From NCBI GenBank assembly GCA_946406115.1, contig OX291543.1:32762815-32826814 (forward strand): a stretch of 64,000 nt of DNA, read 5' to 3'. Within the stretch, counting starts at the first letter, position 1; every line of letters begins with the position of its first letter. The DNA is from Apoda limacodes (Eukaryota > Arthropoda > Insecta > Lepidoptera > Limacodidae). The position numbers were made by a program, and so were the translations under genes. The notes under the pieces are model-generated. The model worked only from the letters and a program-made list of their open reading frames with translations. It had not been told where the DNA came from and made no database searches. Below are positions 1 to 11,363 of this stretch, piece after piece.

Positions 1-255
1 ACATAAAATTGTACGACTAAAAATTTTTTATTTAAAACATTAATTGTATTATAGTTTATTTGTATTATTGATAGTGTTTTTAAAAGAGTAACTATCGAGT
101 TTCTTGCCGGAGTCTTCTCGGTAGAAATCAACAACATTGTGAACCGGCGGGAAGGTGGGAGGGTTCAAAAAATAATATTTTATAACTTTGACGATTCAAA
201 AGTGATTGTAAAATCCTTATTAAACCATTTTGACTTTGACTTTGACTTTGAAAGG
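1..255 (+). repeat. 3' end of a non-LTR retrotransposon with TTTGAC tail
   Basis: The stretch ends in several direct copies of TTTGAC (about 229-250), a tail typical of a LINE 3' end. A second, degraded copy of the same sequence lies at 46840-47040 and shares the blocks ATCGAGTTTCTTGCC, TTCTCGGTAGAAATCAACAA and TAACTTTGACGATTCAAAAG. I recognise these blocks as a common lepidopteran LINE 3' region, but I cannot name the clade with confidence. No intact reverse transcriptase frame is attached. The element probably runs off the left edge of the window. Confidence 0.65.
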
Positions 256-268
256 AAACTGAGAAAGC

Positions 269-502
269 ATGTGTGGCTGCAGAAAAGCAGGCCTGAAATG
301 CTCTTCAGTATGCCTCCATTGTTCTGGCGAAACATGCAGCAACATTATGGAAATATCAAAGTTAATGGAAGAAAAAGAATTCGAAGATGAACTTCCAACT
401 ATGACTCCAATTTTAACTCCTGTCATTCCTCGAACTTTCACATTTGACGTCGATTTAGAGATTCTGAGCCACAGCCTGGACCAGCGAAGAAAAGAAGATT
501 AG
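269..502 (+). pseudogene. Cys-rich C-terminal fragment, probably transposon-derived
   Basis: This 77-codon frame starts with a compact cysteine cluster (C-x-C-x6-C-x3-C-x2-C-x4-C, residues 2-23), followed by an acidic, Ser/Pro-containing tail that ends in a basic patch. The cluster resembles the Cys-rich zinc-binding ends of uncharacterised insect transposon-encoded proteins and, more loosely, tesmin/TSO1 CXC domains. The frame is closed upstream by a stop at 260-262, and the LINE tail ends just before it, so a LINE insertion probably cut an older coding region. I did not recognise a complete gene. The assignment rests only on the cysteine pattern. Confidence 0.35.
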
Positions 503-2426
503 AGTAGCAAGCTAATAAGTGATTGAAAATATTATGATGTCGAGGATTACCTAATAAGTAAGATGTCCGTGGAGTAGGCCTACTGGAAAAACCACGTAAA
601 AAAAAACGCGCCTACATACTCTACCTTATAGGTGGCGGGAAAAAGGTAGGAGTAGATAGGTAGGAATGAATAAGTAAAGTTGTACGAATTTAACAAAAAA
701 ATTAAAGAATATATTTACAATAAAAAAATAAATCAAAAATAAGTTAAACATTCGTTTTGATCGGATTCTCATGAGCATTGACGTACCCGGTTAAATTTGG
801 AGCGGTGTAACAGCGTTTTAAATGAATAAAATTAAAAAAATAAGAGAAAAATTGTCCTCAAAAGACCATCTACAAAATTGGTCCGAGGATATTTTTTTTG
901 TAAAATGTATAAAAAAAAGTTATAGAGCAAAATTTTGCTTATAACTTTTTTAATTTTTAATTTAGGGCAAAAATGTTATATAAACATATTTGTAGGCAAA
1001 ACAATTTCCTACGAATTATGTCTTTACATATTTTTTGTAAAACGCATAGTTTCCTAGATATCGCGAAAAAAGTGTTTTCACCCCTTTTTCAAGATGGCGG
1101 CCGGATGACAAGGGTGGTGACCCCTCAAACTTGAGGTTAAGCTTCTATTGACCCCCCACACATGTTCCAAAAATAAAATTGTGTCCTCTGACAAATGCAA
1201 TATTCGGTCCTTTAATTGTAACATTTCAATGGACTATAGAGTGACAGTTGTCGATATTGAACATTAAACACGTCAGGAGGGCGATATAGGCGAGAAAGCT
1301 AATTTCTGTTGTGTATTTAAGTGTACTAAAAATCATTACACATTGTCATATACGTTACTATTAGAGATATTTGTTTTATACTTCCTTAGTAAATTATTCC
1401 ATAATGACGCCTTGAAACTTTTTTTTTTTTTGTATGGGATTTAACGTTTTTACCGTTTTGTCGTTACATTTTTTTAGTTTTTGCTACAACTTAGCGTCAA
1501 TTCACTAGATAACAAGCTATTCTAATTATTTAATCAACTTTCATTACAATAAAATGCAATACACACTTTAAAAATTTGCACAAGTGTTGAAACAATGGTC
1601 ACTTCCAGATTTTTTATTGCACTAAATACAATAAATGAAAATCACTCACTAAGGTAATGCACTAGACAAAAGCAGGTTTTAGAACATATATTTTTTCCAC
1701 TCTTTAGGTGCTATAGTTCAGCCACAAAATTTGCACAAAAAACGGCGTATTTTTGCGTTCTCGCCTTTAACGCAGCCTTAAGTGCCACAGTGTTTTGTTG
1801 AGGACGCGCGGTTGGTCATTGGGAGGCAGGTGCCCTCGAAACACTACAGCCTGTCTTCATTAAAAGGCGAAAACGTTAGAGAAAAACGAATAATAATTAC
1901 TTCTAAAATAGACTGTATCTCGATATGTCTCTAATATATTTCGTATAATAAAAAAATTTGAAAAACAGAAGTCGGTACACACATTTTATCCATGGTGTTA
2001 AATTAAAAAAAAGACGTATTACGTTTAAACCTTATTATATATTTATAACCTTGTTATTTTTTTTTCTTCTTACTAGTAAACATAGGAATACATTACTGAC
2101 TTAAAAAAGTATCTAAATTGACTATGATAGTTATTGTACTTTCTGATTGTAGGTGTAGTTACTCGTTGATCTGTGGGAGGGGGAGACGACGCCCATTGCC
2201 TTTGTACAAGTAAAATCTGGTACGAGTATGTATAAAAAAAAAACACAGACGCAGTAAGAAGAAGAAGTTGATAAATTTTAAAATAAATATGTACACATAG
2301 GTATTGCTTGGACAAATTACATACCCAGGTATAGAACTCGTTGACACATACCAGAGTACGAACTCTGGCACTTGTACCTACTATATTTTATTCAGTGCTC
2401 TGGGCATTTAGTTAACGTTCCGTTCC
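503..2426. other. AT-rich intergenic stretch, no gene recognised
   Basis: I see long A/T runs and no reading frame that looks coding on either strand. Slightly GC-richer patches around 1080-1160 and 1790-1850 look like old repeat fragments, but I could not assign them. Confidence 0.5.
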
Positions 2427-2437
2427 TGCCTAAGTGA
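2427..2437 (+). repeat. Left target-site duplication of foldback element
   Basis: TGCCTAAGTGA directly precedes the inverted repeat, and the same 11 bases occur directly after the right end at 8281-8291. Confidence 0.85.
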
Positions 2438-2947
2438 TGTCTGTGAAGTTAGCACCCCAATTCGCAGCACCCCCGAATTTAGGGTGAGTTCTGGGTCCTT
2501 TTACAATAGTTCTAGAGTTCCCGACGGGGTGCAATGATAGTTCTGCCCTTGGGGGGACAGAATTTAAAAAAAAAAAATGGGGTGCTAACTTCATGCCGCA
2601 CCCCTTTTTCTTCAAAAAATAGTTCTGTATTTTTTTTTAGGTCGTCCTACAATAGTTCTAGAGTTCCTGAAGCATTTCACGAATAGTTCTGCAAAAATTC
2701 AAAAGATATGATTTTTTTTCGGAAAATAACATTTTTAAACGACCCAATCCACACACGAGCTAATATAACCGGTCTAATTGGTTAAAATTGACATCAATAT
2801 GAAAAGACACTCGGTACAAATGTTGAAAGGTATGTTACGTTAGCGAATAGTAAGAGAAATAAATAATATTATTAAAAATCACCATTTGCCAATTTCACGG
2901 TTACATAAATTTCTTAAATTATAGGTATCTTGAAATAATCATAACAA
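2438..2947 (+). repeat. Left outer arm of foldback element
   Basis: This non-tandem outer segment is inverted relative to 7782-8280 and diverges from it by only scattered substitutions and small indels. It contains many AGTTCT words and CACCCC blocks that recur in the inner 325-bp units. The terminal base differs between the two ends (T on the left; A when the right end is read in the same direction). Confidence 0.85.
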
Positions 2948-5282
2948 AACGAAAGTTCTGATCAGCACCCCGAGAGTTCTGCATCTTATTGCGATTATTT
3001 ACTTCAGGGAAACCAAAATATCAGATGTATTTCCAAAAAAACGTTGCACTATTCGCGAAAACTGCATCTAGTGATAAAAGTGGGAGTCGTGCATCTAGAG
3101 GCAGTTCTTTCAGAGTTCTGATCAGCACCCCGAGAGTTCTGCACGCGAATGGCACTCCTGAATTCGAAAACAACAAAAAACAGAAGAATTGTTCGGTTAA
3201 ATTTGCAGAATGCAAAAAAAAAAACTGCTTCCAAGGTGATAAATCTTAGTTTTGACTGAGAGGAAAAAATTTTTTTTCAGAGTTCTGATCAGCACCCCGA
3301 GAGTTCTGCATCTTATTGCGGTTCTTTACACCAGAGAAACCAAAATACCAGATATATTTGCAAAAACAACGTTGCAATATTCGCGAAAACTGCATGTAGT
3401 GATAAAAGTGGGAGTATCGCATCTAGAGGCAGTTCTGTCAGAGTTCTGATCAGCACCCCGAGAGTTCTGCACGCGAATGGCACTCTTGAATTCGAAAACA
3501 ACAAAAAACAGAAGAATTGTTCGGTTAATTTTGCAGAATGCAAAAAAAACTGCTTCCAAGGTGATAAATCTTAGTTTTGACTTAGAGGAAGAAAGTTTTT
3601 TTCAGAGTTCTGATCAGCACCCCGAGAGTTCTGCATCTTATTGCAGTTCTTTACACCAAAGAAACCCAAATACCAGATATATTTGCAAAAACAACGTTGC
3701 ACTATTCACGAAAACTGCATGTAGTGATAAAAGTTGGAGCATCGCATCTAGAGGCAGTTCTGTCAGAGTTCTGATCAGCACCCCGAGAGTTCTGCACGCG
3801 AATAGCACTCATGAATCCGAAAACAGCAAAAGTCAGAAAAATTGTTCGGTTAAATTTTCATTGCATGCAAAAAACTGCATCGAAGGAGGTAAATCTTAGT
3901 TTTGACTGAGAGGAAGAGAGGTTTTTTCAGAGTTCTGATCAGCACCCCGAGAGTTCTGCATCTTATTGCGGTTCTTTACACCAGAGAAAACAAAATACCA
4001 GATATATTTGCAAAAACAACGTTGCACTATTCGCGAAAACTGCATGTAGTGATAAAAGTGGGAGTATCGCATCTAGAGGCAGTTCTGTCAGAGTTCTGAT
4101 CAGCACCCCGAGAGTTCTGCACGCGAATAGCACTCATGAATCCGAAAACAGCAAAAGTCAGAAAAATAGTTCGGTTAAATTTGCATTGCATGCAAAAAAC
4201 TGCATCGAAGGAGGTAAATCTTAGTTTTGACTGAGAGGAAGAGAGGTTTTTTCAGAGTTCTGATCAGCACCCCGAGAGTTCTGCATCTTATTGCGGTTCT
4301 TTACACCAGAGAAAACAAAATACCAGATATATTTGCAAAAACAACGTTGCACTATTCGCGAAAACTGCATGTAGTGATAAAAGTGGGAGTATCGCATCTA
4401 GAGGCAGTTTTGTCAGAGTTCTGATCAGCACCCCGAGAGTTCTGTACGCGAATAGCACTCTTGCATTCGAAAACAACAAAAAACAGAAGAATTGTTCGGT
4501 TAATTTTGCAGAATGCAAAAAAAACTGCTTCCAAGGTGATAAATCTTAGTTTTGACTTAGAGGAAGAAAGTTTTTTTCAGAGTTCTGATCAGCACCCCGA
4601 GAGTTCTGCATCTTATTGCAGTTCTTTACACCAAAGAAACCCAAATACCAGATATATTTGCAAAAACAACGTTGCACTATTCACGAAAACTGCATGTAGT
4701 GATAAAAGTTGGAGCATCGCATCTAGAGGCAGTTCTGTCAGAGTTCTGATCAGCACCCCGAGAGTTCTGCACGCGAATAGCACTCATGAATCCGAAAACA
4801 ACAAAAGTCAGTAAAATTGTGCGGTTAAATTTGCATTGCATGCAAAAAACTGCATCGAAGGAGGTAAATCTTAGTTTTGACTGAGAGGAAGAGAGGTTTT
4901 TTCAGAGTTCTGATCAGCACCCCGAGAGTTCTGCATCTTATTGCGATTCTTTACTTCAGGGAAACCAAAATATCAGATGTATTTCCAAAAAAACGTTGCA
5001 CTATTCGCGAAAACTGCATCTAGTGATAAAAGTGGGAGTCGTGCATCTAGAGGCAGTTCTTTCAGAGTTCTGATCAGCACCCCGAGAGTTCTGCACGCGA
5101 ATGGCACTCCTGAATTCGAAAACAACAAAAAACAGAAGAATTGTTCGGTTAAATTTGCAGAATGCAAAAAAAAACTGCTTCCAAGGTGATAAATCTTAGT
5201 TTTGACTGAGAGGAAAAAATTTTTTTTTCAGAGTTCTGATCAGCACCCCGAGAGTTCTGCATCTTATTGCGGTTCTTTACAC
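2948..5282 (+). repeat. Left tandem array of 325-bp units
   Basis: Seven full units of 325-327 bp and part of an eighth. Each unit holds the conserved word AGTTCTGATCAGCACCCCGA twice, about 162 bp apart: once followed by ATCTTATTG and once by ACGCGAAT. The unit is therefore an old dimer. Two unit types occur, ending either in TTCCAAGGTGATAAATC (alpha) or in ATCGAAGGAGGTAAATC (beta). The left order from outside is alpha, alpha, beta, beta, alpha, beta, alpha. Confidence 0.88.
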
Positions 5283-5367
5283 CTCTCCCACTTTTATCAC
5301 TACATGCAGTTTAAGCGAATAGTGCAACGTTGTTTTTGCAAATATATCTGGTATTTTGGTTTCTCTG
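5283..5367. repeat. Asymmetric centre (loop) of the foldback element
   Basis: The left arm stops after TTCTTTACACC at 5282 and the sequence switches to the inverted orientation in mid-unit (CTCCCACTTTTATCACTACA). With the symmetry axis at about 5325, the unpaired spacer is about 85 bases. There is no unique cargo between the arms. Confidence 0.75.
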
Positions 5368-7781
5368 GAGTAAAGAATCGCAATAAGATGCAGAACTCTC
5401 GGGGTGCTGATCAGAACTCTGAAAAAACCTCTCTTCCTCTCAGTCAAAACTAAGATTTACCTCCTTCGATGCAGTTTTTGGCATGCAATGCAAATTTAAC
5501 CGCACAATTTTACTGACTTTTGTTGTTTTCGAATGCAAGAGTGCTATTCGCGTACAGAACTCTCGGGGTGCTGATCAGAACTCTGACAGAACTGCCTCTA
5601 GATGCGATACTACCACTTTTATCACTACATGCAGTTTTACCGAATAGTGCAACGTTGTTTTTGCAAATATATCTGGTATTTTGGTTTCTCTGGAGTAAAG
5701 AATCGCAATAAGATGCAGAACTCTCGGGGTGCTGTACAGAACTCTGAAAAAACCTCTCTTCCTCTCAGTCAAAACTAAGATTTACCTCCTTCGATGCAGT
5801 TTTTTGCATGCAATGCAAATTTAACCGCACAATTTTACTGACTTTTGTTGTTTTCGAATGCAAGAGTGCTATTCGCGTACAGAACTCTCGGGGTGCTGAT
5901 CAGAACTCTGACAAAACTGCCTCTAGATGCGATACTCCCACTTTTATCACTACATGCAGTTTAAGCGAATAGTGCAACGTTGTTTTTGCAAATATATCTG
6001 GTATTTTGGTTTCTCTGGAGTAAAGAATCGCAATAAGATGCAGAACTCTCGGGGTGCTGATCAGAACTCTGAAAAAAACTTTCTTCCTCTAAGTCAAAAC
6101 TAAGATTTATCACCTTGGAAGCAGTTTTTTTTGCATTCTGCAAAATTAACCGAACAATTCTTCTGTTTTTTGTTGTTTTCGAATTCAAGAGTGCCATTCG
6201 CGTGCAGAACTCTCGGGGTGCTGATCAGAACTCTGACAGAACTGCCTCTAGATGCGATACTCCCACTTTTATCACTACATGCAGTTTTTGCGAATAGTGC
6301 AACGTTGTTTTTGCAAATATATCTGGTATTTTGGTTTCTCTGGTGTAAAGAACCGCAATAAGATGCAGAACTCTCGGGGTGCTGATCAGAACTCTGAAAA
6401 AAAATTTTTTTCCTCTCAGTCAAAACTAAGATTTATCACCTTGGAAGCAGTTTTTTTTTGCATTCTGCAAATTTAACCGAACAATTCTTCTGTTTTTTGT
6501 TGTTTTCGAATTCAGGAGTGCCATTCGCGTGCAGAACTCTCGGGGTGCTGATCAGAACTCTGAAAGAACTGCCTCTAGATGCACGACTCCCACTTTTATC
6601 ACTAGATGCAGTTTTCGCGAATAGTGCAACGTTTTTTTGGAAATACATCTGATATTTTGGTTTCCCTGAAGTAAAGAATCGCAATAAGATGCAGAACTCT
6701 CGGGGTGCTGATCAGAACTCTGAAAAAACCTCTCTTCCTCTCAGTCAAAACTAAGATTTACCTCCTTCGATGCAGTTTTTTGCATGCAATGCAAATTTAA
6801 CCGCACAATTTTACTGACTTTTGTTGTTTTCGAATGCAAGAGTGCTATTCGCGTACAGAACTCTCGGGGTGCTGATCAGAACTCTGACAAAACTGCCTCT
6901 AGATGCGATACTCCCACTTTTATCACTACATGCAGTTTTACCGAATAGTGCAACGTTGTTTTTGCAAATATATCTGGTATTTTGTTTTCTCTGGTGTAAA
7001 GAACCGCAATAAGATGCAGAACTCTCGGGGTGCTGATCAGAACTCTGAAAAAACCTCTCTTCCTCTCAGTCAAAACTAAGATTTACCTCCTTCGATGCAG
7101 TTTTTTGCATGCAATGAAAATTTAACCGAACAATTTTTCTGACTTTTGCTGTTTTCGGATTCATGAGTGCTATTCGCGTGCAGAACTCTCGGGGTGCTGA
7201 TCAGAACTCTGACAGAACTGCCTCTAGATGCGATGCTCCAACTTTTATCACTACATGCAGTTTTCGTGAATAGTGCAACGTTGTTTTTGCAAATATATCT
7301 GGTATTTGGGTTTCTTTGGTGTAAAGAACTGCAATAAGATGCAGAACTCTCGGGGTGCTGATCAGAACTCTGAAAAAAACTTTCTTCCTCTAAGTCAAAA
7401 CTAAGATTTATCACCTTGGAAGCAGTTTTTTTTGCATTCTGCAAAATTAACCTAACAATTCTTTTGTTTTTTGTTGTTTTCGAATTCAAGAGTGCCATTC
7501 GCGTACAGAACTCTCGGGGTGCTGATCAGAACTCTGGCAGAACTGCCTCTAGATGCGATACTTCAACTTTTATCACTAGGTGCAGTTTTCGCGAATAGTG
7601 CAACGTTGTTTTTGCAAATATATCTGGTATTTTGGTTTCTCTGGTGTAAAGAACCGCAATAAGATGCAGAACTCTCGGGGTGCTGATCAGAACTCTGAAA
7701 AACCCTCTCTTTCTCTCAGTCAAAACTAAGATTTACCTCCTTCGATGCAGTTTTTTGCATGCAATGCAAATTTTGTTATGA
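5368..7781 (-). repeat. Right tandem array of 325-bp units, inverted
   Basis: Same units as the left array, in the opposite orientation. Reading from outside inwards the unit types are alpha, beta, beta, alpha, alpha, beta, beta, which is not the mirror of the left arm. A partial beta-type unit end (about 7695-7781) sits between the outer arm and the first anchor and is absent from the left side. One anchor near 5730 reads CTGTACAG instead of CTGATCAG. Confidence 0.88.
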
Positions 7782-8280
7782 TTGTTATGATTATTTCAAG
7801 ATACCTATAATTTAAGAAATTTATGTAACCATGAAATTGGCAAATGGTGATTTTTAATAATATTATTTATTTCTTTTACTATTCGCTCACGTAATATACC
7901 TTTCAACATTTTTTTCGTATTGATGTCGATTTTAACCAATTGCACCGGTTATATTAGCCCGTGTGTGGATTGGGTCGTTTAAAAATGTTATTTTCCGAAA
8001 AAAAATCATATCTTTTGTATTTTTGCAGAACTATTCGTGAAATGCTTCAGGAACTATAGAACTATTGCAGGACGACCTAAAAAAAAATACAGAACTATTT
8101 TTTGCAGAAAAAGGGGTGCGGCATGAAGTTAGCACCCCACTTTTTTTTTTTTTTAATTCTGCCCCCCAAGGGCAGAACTATCATTGCACCCCGTCGGGAA
8201 CTCTAGAACTATTGTAAAAGGACCCAGAACTCACCCTAGTTTCGGGGGTGCTGCGAATTGGGGTGCTAACTTCACAGACT
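7782..8280 (-). repeat. Right outer arm of foldback element
   Basis: This is the inverted copy of 2438-2947 and ends in the complement of GTCTGTGAAGTTAGC. It is followed directly by the second copy of the target duplication. Confidence 0.85.
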
Positions 8281-8291
8281 TGCCTAAGTGA
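8281..8291 (+). repeat. Right target-site duplication of foldback element
   Basis: TGCCTAAGTGA, identical to 2427-2437. Confidence 0.85.
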
Positions 8292-10110
8292 CATATAGGA
8301 GATCCTCGATTGTCTTACACCAATGTTAATGAGAATCTTTTTCAAATACAACGCCATTGCATGTTGATTGCCGTTTGCTTAGGTATTTAATGATACATAC
8401 CTACGCGCTTAGCAATGGAAACTATTAGAAACGGTTACAGAATTGAAATCGATCACTATTGAAGTTAGAAAATCGCCTAGCAGTTTTTGGCGACGCAATG
8501 ATGTTGTAGGCTGAGTTCGGCCTCGTGCTTCTACTGATGACTCCTACTGGTAGGACACCCATGTCCTGATGCACCTATTGTACATAAATATATCGGGTAC
8601 TAATTTTGTATTTAGTGATTAATTCCTTCTACTCCTATCGCATAGTATACTGCCTAACACATTATTTTCAGCGGTAATATTAAACAAAAACTCTTACTGT
8701 AAGAACATAACGTTTTTTTTGTTTGTACTCTTATTCAATTACATTCACATCGGAACTGTTTTTATGATCACTATTGTTTCAGTACCTAGCAACAGCATAA
8801 AAACAATAGATAAAACTTGTAACACGAGGAATTAACTCAAGGCACGACCATTATCGTATCCTTAAGGCCATGTACACATGGGGCGACGGGAACGCGATTA
8901 GTGCGAACGGTGATGCAAGCATACATACAGAGTTGTTAAACTTTGTAAGTGACGCGGTTTCGACTACATCCATCGGCTTTATTACTCTTGTCATATCAAT
9001 TCTTTTGCTGATTTATCACAGACAAAAACATCATTTTAGTTCAAAAAATTATATAGTGTGCAATTACAAAATAAGTAAAATAAAATGATTGGCCTTGATT
9101 AAAGAAAATTCTATATTAGGATTTGAATTGAATAAAATTATTGTCCAGATTCACATTAGGCGCAAAGCCACTATATTTTTCAATTCTTTCAGACCGCTTT
9201 TTGGTCTAAAGGAAGACGAAGGAATTATAAACGAAATCACTCAGCATTAACTATATGAAGTCTCGTTGCGAGCTATACCGCCGACGCCAATTGACTTACT
9301 GTATGAAATTGAACGTTCCACTTGGACAGATTCATGTCCCGTTTTTTGAGATACGTCTAAGTTTGTTAATTATTAGTGCTATGTACAAGTTTTCAAACAG
9401 ATGTATGTGCGTGTACAATAGAAAATCCTATTGTTGTCATCATCGGTATCGACGCATTTGTGTAAACTTTTCGCGTTTCTTCACCGTATAAACCGTATTG
9501 CGTTGTCATCGCTTCGTGAAAACTTAGCCTTAAAACCTTGCCTTAACGACGCCAAGGCCGCTGCTGGAGATTTACACTGGCGTGCAAACACACATGTACA
9601 CATCGAAATTTAAAAATGACTCACCCTACGCGCTGAACAATTATCGACCATTTAGTGCACGTATAGGTGGTTTCTTCGTGTTCATTTACCCCTCACAGTC
9701 GTGACAGTCAAAGTCAAGGATGGTAGTAACAGTCAACTATGTAATAATATATTATAGGCTTTAACATGATCACGTAATGTGGTCTTATGTCTTATCGTTG
9801 TCGCCTACAATCTTATCTAATAAATCATTTGTTAGAAAATATTTGGGTTTATTCATATATACCTTTCCTGCAGTACCTTTAACTGACACTAGCGCGTTGT
9901 AGGTAGATGTTGATGAGGTTGTTCTCAGAAAAGTTAAATTATTGTTCCACACATAACGGTAAACGTTCGTAATATCTCTGACTATATCTATGACCATGAA
10001 TAAATGTTACAATATAATTATAATATTTTTTTCACACAGGGCCGTCTGGTCCCAAATTAAGCAAGACTTGTAATATAGATGCCAGATAAAAGTTACAAAT
10101 ACTTATACCT
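8292..10110. other. Intergenic stretch, no gene recognised
   Basis: There is no convincing coding frame. A small frame at 8870-9088 encodes one hydrophobic segment (residues 35-50) but lacks family resemblance and codon support. Its 5' part (ACACATGGGGCGACGGGAAC) looks like a repeat end. Confidence 0.4.
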
Positions 10111-10119
10111 GTATATATT

Positions 10120-10260
10120 TTTAGGGTTCTGTAGCCAAATGGCAAAAAAGGAACTGTTATATAGTTGTCATGTCCGTCCGTCCGTATGTCATAGGCTTAT
10201 AGCTTCACCGTCTTTGAATCTATTCTAATGATATTTTCCATTTACAGATGTCTGTTGTAA
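10120..10260 (+). repeat. Fragment of the GGTTCCGTAGCC lepidopteran dispersed repeat
   Basis: The block GGGTTCTGTAGCCAAATGGC followed by GTCCGTCCGTCCGTATGTC matches, from memory, a very common lepidopteran dispersed repeat. It is related in its first bases to the copies at 17383 and 38159. Confidence 0.5.
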
Positions 10261-10457
10261 ACCGCCCAGATTTATAATGGTCAAGTCAACACAAATAATT
10301 ATCACATAAATGTTAGGCCTGTGCGGGAATCAAACTTACACCCTTCGGTTTCAGCAGGCAAGTAATTACAAACTGAGTCACCAAAGTTGTCATGTTTATC
10401 TTTTTTTACCAAGTAAAATCAATAATATTGTTGTTTTTACGAAACATACAAATATAA

Positions 10458-10500
10458 ACTAGCTGGCCCGGCAAACGTTGTTTCGCTACAGGCTTCTCTC
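10458..10500 (-). repeat. Insect dispersed-repeat end (ACTAGCTGGCCCGG type)
   Basis: ACTAGCTGGCCCGGCAAACG is a frequent end sequence of an insect repeat. Read on the minus strand it ends in CTAGT. Only the end is preserved here. Confidence 0.4.
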
Positions 10501-10913
10501 TTTCTCTCTCTCTTTTCTTCATCGAAAACACAAGAACTGCCGCAAAACTATATGAAATGCACTCATTTATTGAAACAACTTGCTCGTCACCTTATTGTAA
10601 TACGATTTAGAAAACTATGCATGATACTTAACGCATAGAAGATGTATCGAACTTAAAAACATGAAGGTTGTTCCCACCATTTTATCTGAGATCTGTCAGC
10701 TTGAGGAACTAATATTTGAGGTATTTATCTTTGGAAAAAACTTAAGGGGTGGATAAAACAATGTTGGTGATGCGATGCCAAGTCGTTTGGAAACTCTTTA
10801 AGAGTTTGCATAGTATTCATGTCACGAATTTTAACACCATAAACACTTATCTCAAGCAGAGCTATGTTTGACGTCACAAATGTCAATATCACATTTGCTA
10901 TATAGTGACAGAC

Positions 10914-11363
10914 CTAGTTAGGGGTCACTAGATATTCTTCTAAGAAATCTGAGATGCCAGTGCAGTGCAACAAAATTTTTGACCTTCTGACCTTGGTTGT
11001 TTGTTTGGTCTCTAGTGTAGTTGTAAGTTCACACAATTTCAATATTGCGACCACCGTGGTGGTGATTTTCGACCACCGAGTCAGAAAATTTTCTGCGCTA
11101 TAAGTTGTTGGGCCTATCAATATGTTATTTTCAATCAATTTGTCTTGCACAATAAAATTCAACCTTTTAAACTTATCGCTGGTCAGTACGTGACACTGAT
11201 AATTTGCAAGACAGTGCACGGCTGCGCGCGTTCGAGGGCTGAAGCTCGTAGGAGGCGCGCCTAGCAACAGCGACTCCACTTCAATTGCTGAGCGCCAATC
11301 GGAAATTATCTGCATTACGATAGTCGAACGCTGAATGAAGTCAATCCTCAAAGGCCAAGCCAA
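10914..11363 (-). CDS. Uncharacterised 149-codon open frame
   Basis: This is the longest uninterrupted frame outside the foldback element, PTEN and the Jockey relic. The predicted protein has no signal peptide, no clear membrane segment, and scattered Cys residues without a metal-binding pattern. I do not recognise a family. The surrounding DNA is repeat-like, with a near-palindrome GACCACCGTGGTGG inside the frame. It could be a decayed transposon gene or a chance frame. No splice sites or promoter signals support it. Confidence 0.2.
   Translation of the reverse strand: MAWPLRIDFIQRSTIVMQIISDWRSAIEVESLLLGAPPTSFSPRTRAAVHCLANYQCHVLTSDKFKRLNFIVQDKLIENNILIGPTTYSAENFLTRWSKITTTVVAILKLCELTTTLETKQTTKVRRSKILLHCTGISDFLEEYLVTPN

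Larger units (their letters stand above)
2438..8280. mobile_element. Foldback (FB-like) DNA transposon, non-autonomous, 5.84 kb
   Basis: The element is a giant inverted repeat with an 11-bp direct duplication at both ends. The outer arms (about 2438-2947 and 7782-8280) are inverted copies beginning with GTCTGTGAAGTTAGCACCCC. Inside lie tandem units of about 325 bp, seven full units plus part of an eighth in each arm, with the right arm inverted. Left anchors (AGTTCTGATCAG) are at 2954, 3281, 3606, 3931, 4256, 4581, 4906 and 5232. Right anchors are at 5418, 5743, 6068, 6393, 6719, 7044, 7369 and 7694. Each left/right pair sums to about 10650, so the axis is near 5325. There is no transposase frame; open frames here are by-products of the repeat. 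The architecture resembles Drosophila FB elements (long inverted arms made of subrepeats). An 11-bp duplication would fit the upper range of Mutator-like elements, but the superfamily is not settled. Confidence 0.9.

Noticed and set aside
2989..7723. About twenty open frames of 60-140 codons on both strands that look like a conserved protein family
   Set aside because: They recur with the 325-bp repeat period on both strands and in several frames, so they reflect the tandem DNA repeat and not a gene family.
2948..7781. Regularly spaced repeats suggestive of a CRISPR-like array
   Set aside because: The spacers are themselves repeated, the units are 325 bp, and the host is an insect. The structure is a foldback transposon.
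8870..9088. Small membrane-type protein
   Set aside because: Single hydrophobic stretch in AT-rich DNA, with a start region that looks like a repeat end and no supporting signals.
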